From an uncultured Oscillospiraceae bacterium (GTDB taxonomy: Bacteria; Bacillota; Clostridia; Oscillospirales; Oscillospiraceae): a DNA stretch of 64,000 nt. The stretch spans positions 1-64,000 of the forward strand of contig CANQBC010000008.1 in the NCBI GenBank assembly GCA_947589225.1, in the 5' to 3' direction. The translations under genes were made by a program, and so were the position numbers. A model generated the notes under the pieces. That model made no database searches and had not been told where the DNA came from. It saw nothing but the letters and a program-made list of their open reading frames with translations. Positions within the stretch are counted from its first letter, which is position 1; each line of letters starts with the position of its first letter. Shown in pieces: positions 47,014 through 55,765 of this stretch.

Positions 47014-48366
47014 TCACTCCTTTATGGGGCGGACGTTCCGACCCTCCAGGGACGCCTTTACGCGATCGACGGCCTCGCCGGCGGACAGGAGCGCCTGTTC
47101 GCCGGTGCCCATATTCTTGAGGGAGACCTTGTTCTGTGAAAGCTCATCCTCGCCAAGTATGGCGATGAAGGGCGCGCCCAGGCGGTTGGCGTAGGTCATT
47201 TTCGCCTTAAATTTTTTCCGTTCGGAATAGATCTGCGTCCGGATGCCCGCGTCGCGCAGGACTGTGGCCAGCTCCGCCGCCCCGGAGCGGTCGTCGGTCT
47301 GGGGCAGGATCAGCACGTCGCAGGGGGCGGAGGACACGTCCTCCGAGAGAAGGCCCACGTCGTCCAGAATGAAGAAAAGCCGCGTAAGGCCGATGGAGAT
47401 GCCCACGCCGGGGAGCTTTTTGTCGGTGTAGTACCCGGCCAGGTCGTCGTAGCGCCCGCCGGAGCAGACGGAGCCCACCTCCGGGTGATCCGTCATCACC
47501 GTCTCGTAGACGGTGCCCGTGTAGTAATCGAGGCCCCGGGCGATGGTCAGGTCCAAGGCGAAATTTGCCTCCGGTACGCCGAAGGCGCCGAGATATCCGG
47601 CGACGGCGCGAAGCTCGTCCAGGCCCTTGTCAAAGGTGCCGTTTTTCCCGCGGTATTCCTCCAGGGCGTTGAGAACGCTCTCGTTGGAGCCCTTTATGGA
47701 CATGAAGTCCAATATCCTCCCGGCGTCCGAGCCGGATATGCCCAGATCCTCCGTGAGTATGGCCAGCACCTTGTCTTTTCCGATCTTCTCCAGCTTGTCC
47801 ACCGTACGCATGATGCCGGCGGACTTGTCCGAGAGACCCAGCATATCGTAAAAGCCCGTGAGGAGCTTGCGGTTGTTGACCCGGATGACAAAGCGGGTAA
47901 GGCCCAGACGGGTGAACACCTGATAGATAATGGATGGCACCTCGGCCTCGTTCATGATGTCAAGCTCGCCGTCGCCAATGACGTCGATGTCCGCCTGATA
48001 AAACTCCCGGAAGCGGCCCCTCTGGGCCCGCTCGCCCCGGTAGACCTTGCCGATCTGATACCGGCGGAAGGGGAAAGACAGATCGGCGTAATGCATCGCC
48101 ACGTATTTTGCCAGGGGCACGGTCAGATCAAAGCGGAGGGCGAGGTCGATGTCCCCTTTTGTAAAACGGTATATCTGCTTTTCCGTCTCGCCGCCGCCCT
48201 TGGCCAGGAGCACGTCGGACGCCTCTATAACGGGCGTGTCCAGCGCGGTAAAGCCGTAAAGGGAGTATACCTCCCGGATGGTGTCGGTTATCCTGTCCAT
48301 CACCGCCTGCCGCCTGGGCAGAAGTTCCATAAATCCGGACAGAGTGTGGGGTTTGATCCGTTCCAT
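47014..48366 (-). CDS. hisS: Histidyl-tRNA synthetase
   Basis: Class II synthetase of 450 residues. Motif 1 region: GFTALDTPVIEASDVLLAKG. Motif 2: YQIGKVYRGERAQRGRFREF. Histidine-binding: ARGLDYYTGTVYE and CSGGRYDDLAGYY. C-terminal anticodon domain: 'DVLILPQTDDRSGAAELATV'. ATG at 48366 follows AAGGAG by about 10 bases. No T-box is seen; instead the leader holds a modular hairpin element (48385-48483). Confidence 0.97.
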   Translation of the reverse strand: MERIKPHTLSGFMELLPRRQAVMDRITDTIREVYSLYGFTALDTPVIEASDVLLAKGGGETEKQIYRFTKGDIDLALRFDLTVPLAKYVAMHYADLSFPFRRYQIGKVYRGERAQRGRFREFYQADIDVIGDGELDIMNEAEVPSIIYQVFTRLGLTRFVIRVNNRKLLTGFYDMLGLSDKSAGIMRTVDKLEKIGKDKVLAILTEDLGISGSDAGRILDFMSIKGSNESVLNALEEYRGKNGTFDKGLDELRAVAGYLGAFGVPEANFALDLTIARGLDYYTGTVYETVMTDHPEVGSVCSGGRYDDLAGYYTDKKLPGVGISIGLTRLFFILDDVGLLSEDVSSAPCDVLILPQTDDRSGAAELATVLRDAGIRTQIYSERKKFKAKMTYANRLGAPFIAILGEDELSQNKVSLKNMGTGEQALLSAGEAVDRVKASLEGRNVRPIKE

Positions 48367-48384
48367 GAATGAATTCTCCTTTTT

Positions 48385-48483
48385 GTCGTCGCGGAACACG
48401 CTTTACCTCGCGTCCATGCGGACATGAACGCTCAGACGCTTGTTCGATCGTCCTCTCCCCACGCGGTCCATGGTCACGCGGGG
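48385..48483 (-). repeat. Modular intergenic hairpin element, central module, in the hisS leader
   Basis: On the minus strand it carries the same order as 24091-24190: CCCCGCG arm, GCGTGGGGAGAGGACGATCG linker, a variable hairpin (GCGTTCATG with CATGGACGC), AGGTAAAGCG, then GTTCCGCGACGAC. It lies 19 bases upstream of the hisS start codon and downstream of the mgsA terminator, so it would be part of the hisS 5' leader if a promoter lies in between. Confidence 0.65.
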
Positions 48484-48496
48484 TTCCCATAAAAAA

Positions 48497-48530
48497 CCCC
48501 CGCCCGTTAGAGCGGGGAAGAGCTTTACCG
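48497..48530 (-). terminator. Terminator after mgsA
   Basis: On the minus strand, CCCCGC, loop, GCGGGGG, then TTTTTT. Confidence 0.85.
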
Positions 48531-48570
48531 GTCAGGCCGGAGGCGCGCCGATCCGACGTCTCCGATCGAC

Positions 48571-48972
48571 CTATTTCTTGGGGTTGACGATATCACGCCA
48601 ATCCAACATACCGTCCTTGAGCCCGCGGATCAGTACCTCGGCGGTGGCCACGTTGGTGGCGAAGGGGACGTTCTGCTGATCGCAAAGTCTTCCTATCTTG
48701 TTGGTGGACGCCATCGCCCTGGGGTCGGTGGGGTCGGAAAAAAAGAGTACCAGGTCAAGCTCGTTGTAGGCAAGCCTCGCCGCCATCTGCTGATCTCCTC
48801 CCTGATCGCAGGAGAGATAGAGATCGATGGGCAGACCCGTCGCCTCCTTGACGAGCCTTCCTGTGGTGTTTGTAGCGCAAATGGAGTGTTGTGAGAGGAT
48901 CCCGCAATACGCGATGCAAAACTGAACCATCAGTTCCTTCTTCCTGTCGTGTGCCATAAGAGCGATATTCAT
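48571..48972 (-). CDS. mgsA: Methylglyoxal synthase
   Basis: Converts dihydroxyacetone phosphate to methylglyoxal, a bypass of lower glycolysis. 133 residues. Motifs: ALMAHDRKKELMVQFC, ATNTTGRLVKEATGL, SCDQGGDQQMAARLAYNELD with the catalytic Asp/Gly-rich loop, and FFSDPTDPRA. ATG at 48972 (MNIALMAHD) is preferred over the GTG three codons earlier. It lies downstream of minD, an arrangement also found in other Clostridia. Confidence 0.96.
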   Translation of the reverse strand: MNIALMAHDRKKELMVQFCIAYCGILSQHSICATNTTGRLVKEATGLPIDLYLSCDQGGDQQMAARLAYNELDLVLFFSDPTDPRAMASTNKIGRLCDQQNVPFATNVATAEVLIRGLKDGMLDWRDIVNPKK

Positions 48973-49034
48973 ATACCCCACCAGCCTTATATAGTAAAAT
49001 TGGAATTAAATGTCCTTTTTCGATTAATTAAATC

Positions 49035-49769
49035 TTATATCCTGCCTATTTTGATCTTCTCACCGGCGAGCCTTCCGGCAACGTTCCGAAATTGATACCA
49101 GGCGTGTCTGGAGCCGTAGAGCATCAGGGGAGTTTCCATATTCCCGGCTTCGGAAACGCCCTCATCTTCTCTGATAACGCCGATGAGACGGGCGCCCACG
49201 ACGTCAATCACGTCGTCAATCGAGCGGCGCAGCCGCCTGTACGCCAAGGGCCGCACCCGGTTTACCAGAAGCCGCAGCTCCGGTACGCCCAGAGTCCTCA
49301 GCTCCTGGGCCGTGCGCTGTCCGTCCCGCAGGGAGGACACATCCCCGGTGGCCACGATGATCGCCATGTCGGCGCCGGAGGCCGCCATGCGGAAGCCGGA
49401 GCCGATCCCGGCGGGGGAGTCCAGAAGCACAAAGTCATAAAGCCCGCGGTATTGCTTTATAAGGGAGGTGAAGTCCCCGTTATCCACCCCGGGGAGGGAG
49501 GCGGGGGCCGCCAGAAAGCTGAGACCGGGAATATCCGGATGCTCCGCGGGGGCGTCCACAAGGGTGACGTTTCCCTCAAGTACATCCGTGTAATCCCACA
49601 GTACGGCTTCGCCCAGGCCCAGGGTCAGATCCAGATTTGAAAGCGCGGCGTCGCAATCCACGCACAGCACGCTGTGGCCGGAACGGGCCAGAAACGAGCC
49701 GATGGCGGCGGTACAGGCCGTTTTTCCCGTGCCGCCCTTGCCGGAGGTCATAACGATAGAAGTACCCAT
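49035..49769 (-). CDS. minD: MinD/ParA-family ATPase, probable septum-site protein
   Basis: 244 residues. Deviant Walker A MTSGKGGTGKTACTAAIGSF at the N-terminus, 'VLCVDCDAALSNLDLTLGL', Walker B 'YDFVLLDSPAGIGSGF' and 'LLVNRVRPLAY'. Position below mrdA-mreD-mreC supports MinD, which places the division septum. The C-terminus (GRLAGEKIKIGRI) is not an obvious amphipathic membrane helix, and no minC or minE is nearby, so the role may differ. Promoter on the minus strand: TTGCAA (49810-49815), 17 bases, TATAAT (49787-49792), which favours this start over one at 49781. Confidence 0.78.
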   Translation of the reverse strand: MGTSIVMTSGKGGTGKTACTAAIGSFLARSGHSVLCVDCDAALSNLDLTLGLGEAVLWDYTDVLEGNVTLVDAPAEHPDIPGLSFLAAPASLPGVDNGDFTSLIKQYRGLYDFVLLDSPAGIGSGFRMAASGADMAIIVATGDVSSLRDGQRTAQELRTLGVPELRLLVNRVRPLAYRRLRRSIDDVIDVVGARLIGVIREDEGVSEAGNMETPLMLYGSRHAWYQFRNVAGRLAGEKIKIGRI

Positions 49770-50185
49770 ACACACCCCCATTAAGTATTATAAAGAAAAT
49801 CCGACGGTTTTGCAAGTCCAATTCAGGGATATATGATTCACATTTCAAATTTTTTTCGAAAAACCCCGGGCTTATTCTAAAAATAGGCAATGTGCCCGGG
49901 GACGAGGAATTTTTGCCAGGCAAGTTTTTCGCGGGTACCCCATGTTTTTCAAGGAAAAACAACGCGTCACAGCGGAAAAAACCGCCGTTTGGATCCGCCG
50001 CCATCTATATTCCTCCGGCGATTAAATAATCGCCGGAGGAATATGGCCATGTTCTGCGGCTGCCGCGCGGCGGCGAGCAAAACGGCCTTTAAAGCATTTA
50101 TTAAATAGGCATTATTTGATTGCCGATTTAATAATAAAACAAGCCCTGGACAAAACGCTTTGACGATTTTAACAAATTGGCGGGT
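49770..50185. other. 416-base gap holding minD promoter and hairpins
   Basis: It contains the minD promoter (49787-49815, minus strand), a long-armed hairpin CCCCGGGC/GCCCGGGG (about 49864-49901), the hairpin TGTTTTTC-AAG-GAAAAACA near 49941-49960, and the structured repeat copy B (50005-50136). No coding sequence is supported. Confidence 0.6.
50005..50136 (-). repeat. Structured ~130-base repeat, copy B
   Basis: Reverse-complement partner of 33363-33497 with a 26-base identical core and colinear flanks. Its terminal hairpin is a perfect 17-bp palindrome (50008-50024 and 50027-50043), stronger than in copy A, with compensating changes. It lies between mrdA and minD, oriented with the minus-strand genes. 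Confidence 0.78.
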
Positions 50186-52324
50186 TTATTTCAGAAGTGA
50201 GTTATCCGTATAGATGCTCTGGGTGGTGTAAGTGGAGCCGGAGAAGTAGGCGTCCATCATGTCGCGGGCTATGGAGATAAGGGCAGCGCCTGAGCCGCCC
50301 TTCTGGACCACCACGGCGATGGCGATCTGGGGGTCGTTGGCGGGCGCGTAGCAGACGAACACGCCGTCGTTGACGGAGGAGGTGTCCTTCTGGACGGTGC
50401 CTGTCTTGGCTGCGACGGGGACGGGGTAGCTTGCCAGCTCGGAGGACGCCGTGCCGGTGGTGGCAACGGCCCGCATCCCCCGCTGGAGCAGGGGGATGTA
50501 CCCTTCCGAGTCGTCGATGACACGCCGGACGCTGGGTTCCTTGCGGAGGATCATGTCGGAGTAGTTGAAGCTGGAGATGCTTCTTAAGATCGTGGCGTTG
50601 TAGAGTGTTCCGCCGTTGGCGATGGTGCTGACGTAGTCGGCCATCTGAATGGGCGTGAACTCGTTGAGGCCCTGGCCGATGCAGGCCAGAAGCGTGTCCG
50701 CGTTCCACCAGCCTTCGCCCAGAAGCTCCTGCTTGAGCTCACGGGAGGCCACCCGGCCCACGGCGTCGCTTATCTCGATTCCCGAGTGCTCTCCGAAGCC
50801 GAAGAGTCTGGCCGTCTCGGCGATACGGGTTATTCCCATTTGATCGGCCACGGAGTAGAAAAAGTAGTTACAGGAGTTCTCCAAAGCCCCCACTACGTCA
50901 AGGGAGCCGTGGGTGCCGCTGGGCCAGACCCAGCAGGAGGGGGTGTAGTTGTACTGCGCGTACTTCTTGAACACACCCTCGTCCACGATGCGGGTGGAGG
51001 GGGATATGGTGCCGGAGGTCAGCGCCGCGTAAGCCGTCACCATCTTGAAGGTGGAGCCGGGGTTGTAGGTGCCGGTGAGGGCCCTGTTCACAAGCGGCGC
51101 GTTGAGCTTGTCCTGACTTAGCTGTGCGTAGTTGTCATAGTAGGTGGAAAGGTCAAAGGTGGGGTAGCTGGCCATTGCCAGCACCTCGCCGGTGTTCACG
51201 TCCATCATGACGGCCGCGCCGCCGCGAGCAAGCTCCGGCTCCACATACCGCTCGTTCTCCGGCGTCTCCTCCATCGCCTTCTCGATGCGCTGGTTGTTCA
51301 TTTCCACGATGGTGGATTCCAGCGCCGTTTCCGTGGCGGCTTGCAGGTCGATATCAATGGAGAGGAACACGTTGTCCCCGGCGATGGCGGGAGAGGTCTC
51401 TTCCACATTGGCAATGGCGCCGGAGGAGTCGCGGTACACGGTGACGGAGCCCTCGATGCCGTGGAGGTACTCCTCAAACGCCTCCTCCGCGCCCGTAAGG
51501 CCCACCTGGGAGTCGAGAGGATACCCGAGCTCCTTATATTTGCTGTCGTACTGATCGCGGGGCATCGCGCCCACGGTGCCCAGGATGTGCGCCGCGTAGG
51601 GAGTGTGGTACTCCCGCACCGAGCGGGTCTCGATCGTCACGCTGGGGAGATCCTGCTCGGAGATGTAGTTCACGAATTCGTCCGGTACGTCCCGGGCGAA
51701 AATGTACTCGCTGGTGCCGGCGATGGCCTGGATCTCCAGCTCCCACCGGACGCCGATGATGCGCCGCGCGTCCTCGGCGGGGACGGTGTAGGAGATGCCG
51801 TAGTGAAGGCGCATCCAGCTCATGAGCTCGGTGGCCGTGAGCCCCGCGTTCTCCGCCTCGTAGTCCAGCTCCCGCTCAAAGTAGGAGTTGAGGGTGTTTT
51901 TGAAATACGCACAGTACACCTCCATCCGGTTTTTCTGCGAATCGGAGGCGTAAGCGTCGAACTCGAAGGGCGCGGTGCTGGTCACCGGGAAGCTGTCCTG
52001 ATACTCCACCCCGAACCGGGACGCCGCGCGGATGAGGGAGATCACCGTCTCGTTGGGATCGTCCTCCCGGAGAAGCGTTTTGCGGATCAGGCGCACGTCA
52101 TGTACCTCCCGGTCGGAGACAAGGAGCGTACCGTTGCGGTCAAGGATGGAGCCCCGGGCGGCCTTGACCACCACATCGGTGGAGGTCAGGTTCTCCGCGT
52201 CGTCCAGAAGCGCGCTGGCGTCCAGCGCCTCGATGCGGTAGAGCGTCAGGGCGTAAACGGTCAGCAGCAGCGCCATCGCCAATGCCAGGATGATTATTCT
52301 CGATGTTTTGATGTATTTATCCAT
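50186..52324 (-). CDS. mrdA: Penicillin-binding protein 2 (elongation transpeptidase)
   Basis: 712 residues, class B PBP that cross-links peptidoglycan in the elongasome. One N-terminal membrane anchor (IIILALAMALLLTVYALTLY). A pedestal domain includes RGSILDRNGTLL. The transpeptidase domain has the nucleophile in PGSTFKM (about residue 423), SCN (ENSCNYFFYS, about 481) and KTGT (AAKTGTVQKD, about 638). It lies in the mreC-mreD-mrdA order typical of Firmicutes. Confidence 0.95.
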   Translation of the reverse strand: MDKYIKTSRIIILALAMALLLTVYALTLYRIEALDASALLDDAENLTSTDVVVKAARGSILDRNGTLLVSDREVHDVRLIRKTLLREDDPNETVISLIRAASRFGVEYQDSFPVTSTAPFEFDAYASDSQKNRMEVYCAYFKNTLNSYFERELDYEAENAGLTATELMSWMRLHYGISYTVPAEDARRIIGVRWELEIQAIAGTSEYIFARDVPDEFVNYISEQDLPSVTIETRSVREYHTPYAAHILGTVGAMPRDQYDSKYKELGYPLDSQVGLTGAEEAFEEYLHGIEGSVTVYRDSSGAIANVEETSPAIAGDNVFLSIDIDLQAATETALESTIVEMNNQRIEKAMEETPENERYVEPELARGGAAVMMDVNTGEVLAMASYPTFDLSTYYDNYAQLSQDKLNAPLVNRALTGTYNPGSTFKMVTAYAALTSGTISPSTRIVDEGVFKKYAQYNYTPSCWVWPSGTHGSLDVVGALENSCNYFFYSVADQMGITRIAETARLFGFGEHSGIEISDAVGRVASRELKQELLGEGWWNADTLLACIGQGLNEFTPIQMADYVSTIANGGTLYNATILRSISSFNYSDMILRKEPSVRRVIDDSEGYIPLLQRGMRAVATTGTASSELASYPVPVAAKTGTVQKDTSSVNDGVFVCYAPANDPQIAIAVVVQKGGSGAALISIARDMMDAYFSGSTYTTQSIYTDNSLLK

Positions 52325-52366
52325 GAAAGAACCTCGTTGGCGCTCCGCAAAGGAGGGGGGAGCGCG

Positions 52367-52885
52367 TCAAAACCCCTTTCCCGGCCCCATGACGCGGCAC
52401 AGGAAACGGGAGACGTAGTAGACGGGTATCGCGAAAATAAGGGAATAAACGCTCTGGCGAAGTCCGACCGCCGCCGTCACCGACAGCGGCGCGCCCCGCA
52501 GGACGACCAGGGACAGCGCCTGAAACGCCGATATGAGCAGCAGCTCCAGCACCGAGCTTACAAGGAATGACGGGAACCCCTGCACCAGCACGGTGTCGGA
52601 GAGTATCCCGAGGAAAATACCCATGAGCGTGAGCAGCAGGGTGAACTGCACCGTGGCCTGGTTGTAGGAAAGATCCGTCAGCATCCCGGCGAAAAGCCCA
52701 AAGACGCCCCCGTCCACCCGGCCCAGGAAGAGGGCGATCCCCGCCACCGCCATGGGCAGCAGCAGGGGTTTTTCCCCCATCAGCGTAAGGCGCGTGAACA
52801 CCGTGGATTGAAGAATATACAACAATATGAGATACGGCGCCAGGATCAACGCCTTCACAAGCGTTCTGTGTTTGTTGCGCGCCAT
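52367..52885 (-). CDS. mreD: Rod shape-determining protein MreD
   Basis: 172-residue membrane protein with about five spans (LILAPYLILLYILQSTVF, PLLLPMAVAGIALFLG, VFGLFAGMLTDLSYNQATVQ). Small, hydrophobic and placed between mreC and mrdA, which defines MreD more than sequence does. Part of the elongasome. Confidence 0.9.
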   Translation of the reverse strand: MARNKHRTLVKALILAPYLILLYILQSTVFTRLTLMGEKPLLLPMAVAGIALFLGRVDGGVFGLFAGMLTDLSYNQATVQFTLLLTLMGIFLGILSDTVLVQGFPSFLVSSVLELLLISAFQALSLVVLRGAPLSVTAAVGLRQSVYSLIFAIPVYYVSRFLCRVMGPGKGF

Positions 52886-52997
52886 GTTCCCACCTCCCCT
52901 TGAGATCGATCTATTTTTTACCCGGGGCTGCGCTCCGGGAAGGGCCCGCGCGCCTCTTGCCTGTGAAGGGAGACGCGCGTTCTTTGACCGCCGGGCG

Positions 52998-53840
52998 TTA
53001 TTCGCTCACCGCGAAGTCGGTTATCACATAGACATGCGAAAGCCCGGTAAGGTCGGTGGACGGTTCCACCACGGCGTAGGGGTCGAGCCCGGAGGAGCTG
53101 ACCGCGATGCCGGAGACGGTGCCGATGACGAGTCCCGCGGGATAAACGCCTCCGGAGCCGGAGGTAACCACTGTGGCCCCAATGACGGCGCTGTCCATGT
53201 CGGTGATGTAGGAGACCTTCAGCCGCGAGCTTTTGAAAAGCTCAAAATCCCCGGCCGCCACGCCCGTCTCGCCGTTTTCATAGAAGAGTGCGCCAAGGCT
53301 GGTGGTGGTGTCGATGAGTGTTGTGACAACGCTGGAGGTACTGGTGACGGAGGTCACCTGACCCACCAGAAAACCGTACTCGTCCACCACCGGGTCGTAA
53401 AGCTCGATGCCTGAGGAGGAGCCCTTGCTTATGGTGAAGGAGGAGGAGTAATTTGACGCCGTCCATGAGATCACCGTCACAGGCTCCATGGACATGTCCT
53501 CGTGCCTCTCGGCAAAGCCGAGAAGATTGTGGAGCCGCTCGTTTTCCTCGCTTATCTCCGTGTACTCCCGGTACTCCTGCTCAAGCTGGGCCACCCGGGC
53601 CTTCAGCCGCTGATTCTCGGCTTCGATCTCGTCAAAGCGGTACATATAGTTGTAGGTGTGCTCCAAGGAGTCCACAAGGCTCGTCATGGCGCTTTTCACC
53701 GGCTTAAAAAAGGGCTCGGAGAGAAGGCTGGCGAAGCCCGCGTTCCCGCCGGAGAGGGCCACGGACACGGCGGCTATGACAGCCACGGCCACGGCCGCCG
53801 CGATAATATACAGACCTTTTTTGGAAATAAGTTCCTTCAA
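52998..53840 (-). CDS. mreC: Rod shape-determining protein MreC
   Basis: 280 residues. One N-terminal span (GLYIIAAAVAVAVIAAVSVAL), a coiled coil at about residues 60-100 (EIEAENQRLKARVAQLEQEY), then the beta-barrel domains with 'VISWTASNYSSSFTISKGSS' and 'VTSGSGGVYPAGLVIGTV', the family hallmark. It scaffolds PBP2 outside the membrane. mreB, which usually precedes mreC, is absent; maf ends 6 bases upstream. Confidence 0.95.
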   Translation of the reverse strand: MKELISKKGLYIIAAAVAVAVIAAVSVALSGGNAGFASLLSEPFFKPVKSAMTSLVDSLEHTYNYMYRFDEIEAENQRLKARVAQLEQEYREYTEISEENERLHNLLGFAERHEDMSMEPVTVISWTASNYSSSFTISKGSSSGIELYDPVVDEYGFLVGQVTSVTSTSSVVTTLIDTTTSLGALFYENGETGVAAGDFELFKSSRLKVSYITDMDSAVIGATVVTSGSGGVYPAGLVIGTVSGIAVSSSGLDPYAVVEPSTDLTGLSHVYVITDFAVSE

Positions 53841-53846
53841 ACGAAA

Positions 53847-54425
53847 TCACCTTCCGGAAAAAACATTGTATCCCGCGGCGCAAAGCTCCTGCGCCAAACG
53901 GGCGACGGGCAGCCCCACCACGTTGAAGTAGTCGCCGTCAATGCCCTCTATCAGCATCGAGCCCAGGCCCTGTATGCCGTACGCGCCGGCCTTGTCCATG
54001 GGCTCGCCTGTTTTCACATACCAGTCGATCTCCACGTCCGACAGGGCGCGGAAGCGCACCCTGGTGCTCTCGTGGCACACGCGCTCCCCGGAGGAGGATA
54101 TGACGGCAAGCCCCGTGATCACCGTGTGCTCCCGGCCGGAAAGACTCCGGAGCATCCGGGCGGCCTCGTCCCCGCCGGCGGGCTTGCCCAGGGGGCTGCC
54201 GCCCAGAAATACCAGCGTGTCCGCCGCCACGACGATGTCGCCGGTGCCGGCCGAGGCGGCCGCGTCCCGGCCTTTCATCAGCGCTATTTTCTCCACCGCC
54301 GCCCCCGGCTCCAAAGAGGCGTCGTAGGGTTCCTCATGCTTTGACGGCCGGACTAAAAAGTCCCGCAGCCCCATGTTTTCCAAAAGCTCCCGCCTGCGAG
54401 GCGAGGCGGACGCGAGAATGATCAT
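53847..54425 (-). CDS. maf: Maf family nucleotide pyrophosphatase
   Basis: 192 residues. MIILASASPRRRELLENMGL at the N-terminus, 'VVAADTLVFLGGSPLGKP' and 'EPMDKAGAYGIQGLGS' are the Maf signatures. It hydrolyses noncanonical nucleoside triphosphates and affects septum formation. ATG at 54425 is placed at the conserved MIILAS start, with GGGGAG upstream. First gene of the mreCD-mrdA cluster. Confidence 0.95.
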   Translation of the reverse strand: MIILASASPRRRELLENMGLRDFLVRPSKHEEPYDASLEPGAAVEKIALMKGRDAAASAGTGDIVVAADTLVFLGGSPLGKPAGGDEAARMLRSLSGREHTVITGLAVISSSGERVCHESTRVRFRALSDVEIDWYVKTGEPMDKAGAYGIQGLGSMLIEGIDGDYFNVVGLPVARLAQELCAAGYNVFSGR

Positions 54426-54523
54426 ATTCCATCTCCCCGGGATCGGATCTATGTTCCTGATATTTTTGATACAATGTTTTTTCATCAATCGCAATGCCGC
54501 TATTCGCTCAAAAATTCGAGGTG

Positions 54524-54967
54524 TCAGGATAGGGACAGAGACAAAAATCCCCGCCTCTTTGCCTCATTTATCAAATGCGGTTGGATATCGGGATACGTCC
54601 ATCTTTTCGGCAGTTCATCCAACAACTCGATTTCCTCAATTTCACTATGTAACTCTGTTTCAAATGACTCGATATCGGCAAAAAACAACATACCGAACGT
54701 TTCCTCGCCATCAAAATTATCAGGTGCTGTCACAGAATACACACAAACAGGTTTTATTTCAAATTTTATAGCGCCGGTTTCTTCATAAAGCTCCCGCTTC
54801 GCTGTATCAATAATATTTTCTCCCGATTCCCTGTGACCTCCGGGGATTTCCCATGTATCCCTGTCTTTATGCCTGCAAAAAACATATTGATCCTGTGCTT
54901 TGGATATAATCACTGCAAACTTAAGCAATTCATCCTCTATGCTCTCATAAAATTTAACCTCTGTCAT
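54524..54967 (-). CDS. NUDIX hydrolase 1 of a low-GC three-gene island
   Basis: 147 residues. Complete Nudix box GGHRESGENIIDTAKRELYE continuing ETGA near residue 44, with the catalytic Glu residues. 'KDRDTWEIPGGHRESGEN' resembles MutT/DNA mismatch types, but the substrate is unknown. ATG at 54967 is chosen with AGGAGG 10 bases upstream. Its codons are clearly more AT-rich than those of maf next door. A ~100-base repeat lies upstream (55027-55142), as for the two related genes that follow. Confidence 0.87.
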   Translation of the reverse strand: MTEVKFYESIEDELLKFAVIISKAQDQYVFCRHKDRDTWEIPGGHRESGENIIDTAKRELYEETGAIKFEIKPVCVYSVTAPDNFDGEETFGMLFFADIESFETELHSEIEEIELLDELPKRWTYPDIQPHLINEAKRRGFLSLSLS

Positions 54968-55026
54968 CCAAGCCTTTCCTCCTGCCTCTTCTTTCATTTG
55001 TTACGGTCGAACATTTCAACGTGAAA

Positions 55027-55142
55027 ACTTATACCCCAAACGGAAACACACACCTCAAAGGCGCACTATTCAATTATTCCCCGGCTTTGTATCAAAATCT
55101 GCAAAATTATATCTGTGTTCATGCTGATTTTGATTCAAGCAG
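55027..55142 (-). repeat. NUDIX-associated repeat, copy R1
   Basis: Shares with R2 and R3 the ordered blocks CAAAGGCGCAC, TTGTATCAAAATCTGCA, TATATCTGTGTTC and TGCTGATTTTGATTCAA (plus-strand reading). It lies 60 bases upstream of NUDIX 1 and includes about 20 extra bases at its left end. Confidence 0.75.
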
Positions 55143-55216
55143 AATAAACCGCCGTTGCTGCATCAGCGTTGAGGAGTTTTCCTGTTTACTCTTTTTGATA
55201 AGCCGGAATTGCAACT

Positions 55217-55765
55217 TTAAAAAATGTTGTCTATAATTTCCTTTGCCCGATACAAAATAGGCAGTTCCCTATTTGCAACTAATCTGCCCAGTTTTGTATC
55301 TGAGCATTTTTTATATTCTGTTACTGCCTCTTCAAAAGTCATTTTTAATGTTGACAAATGAAAACTCTCGATCTCCTCCTGAGTTAAATTTTTATCACCA
55401 AATGATTTCGCTTTGCATAAAAAGTAATTGTTGATATTGTGCCTGTGAATCAAATTATAGTAATCGCTCACGACCCCGATTTTACAAGTTATATCAATTT
55501 CAGTACCAAGTTCTTCTTTTAATTCTCTCCTTATAGCAGTTTCCAGATCTTCCCCTGATTCAACGCCGCCCCCGGGCGTTTCTATCAACACAGCTTTTCC
55601 AAAATCATCATCACGAATGGCTCTCACAAAATAGAAAAAACCTGATTCGTCAAATATGATCGCTCTTGCAATTTGTCTATCATGGTTAATAAATTCAAAT
55701 TTCCATTCATCATCCTGAAGTTCCAGCCACAGCTCTTGTTCAATTGATCTCGCCTTATCATTCAT
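55217..55765 (-). CDS. NUDIX hydrolase 2 of a low-GC three-gene island
   Basis: 182 residues. Nudix box GGGVESGEDLETAIRRELKE continuing ELGT near residue 83. Preceded by 'HDRQIARAIIFDESGFFYFV', which resembles ADP-ribose/ADP-sugar pyrophosphatases. Substrate unproven. ATG at 55765 has GGAG 9 bases upstream; a TTG five codons earlier is less likely. Low GC, like its neighbours. Confidence 0.86.
   Translation of the reverse strand: MNDKARSIEQELWLELQDDEWKFEFINHDRQIARAIIFDESGFFYFVRAIRDDDFGKAVLIETPGGGVESGEDLETAIRRELKEELGTEIDITCKIGVVSDYYNLIHRHNINNYFLCKAKSFGDKNLTQEEIESFHLSTLKMTFEEAVTEYKKCSDTKLGRLVANRELPILYRAKEIIDNIF

Noticed and set aside
48366..48570. T-box leader for hisS
   Set aside because: No TGGNACCGCG bulge sequence was found in the leader on the minus strand.
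33267..50108. A short peptide beginning MFCGCRAAASKTAFKAF readable in both copies of the ~130-base repeat
   Set aside because: It is read antisense across the RNA-like hairpin repeat, has no ribosome binding site, and its flanks differ. The conservation is better explained by the repeat's structure.
55021..55236. Plus-strand 71-codon frame beginning MKTYTPNGNTHLKG
   Set aside because: It coincides with repeat R1 and the end of NUDIX 2 on the other strand, has no ribosome binding site, and is not preserved in R2 or R3.
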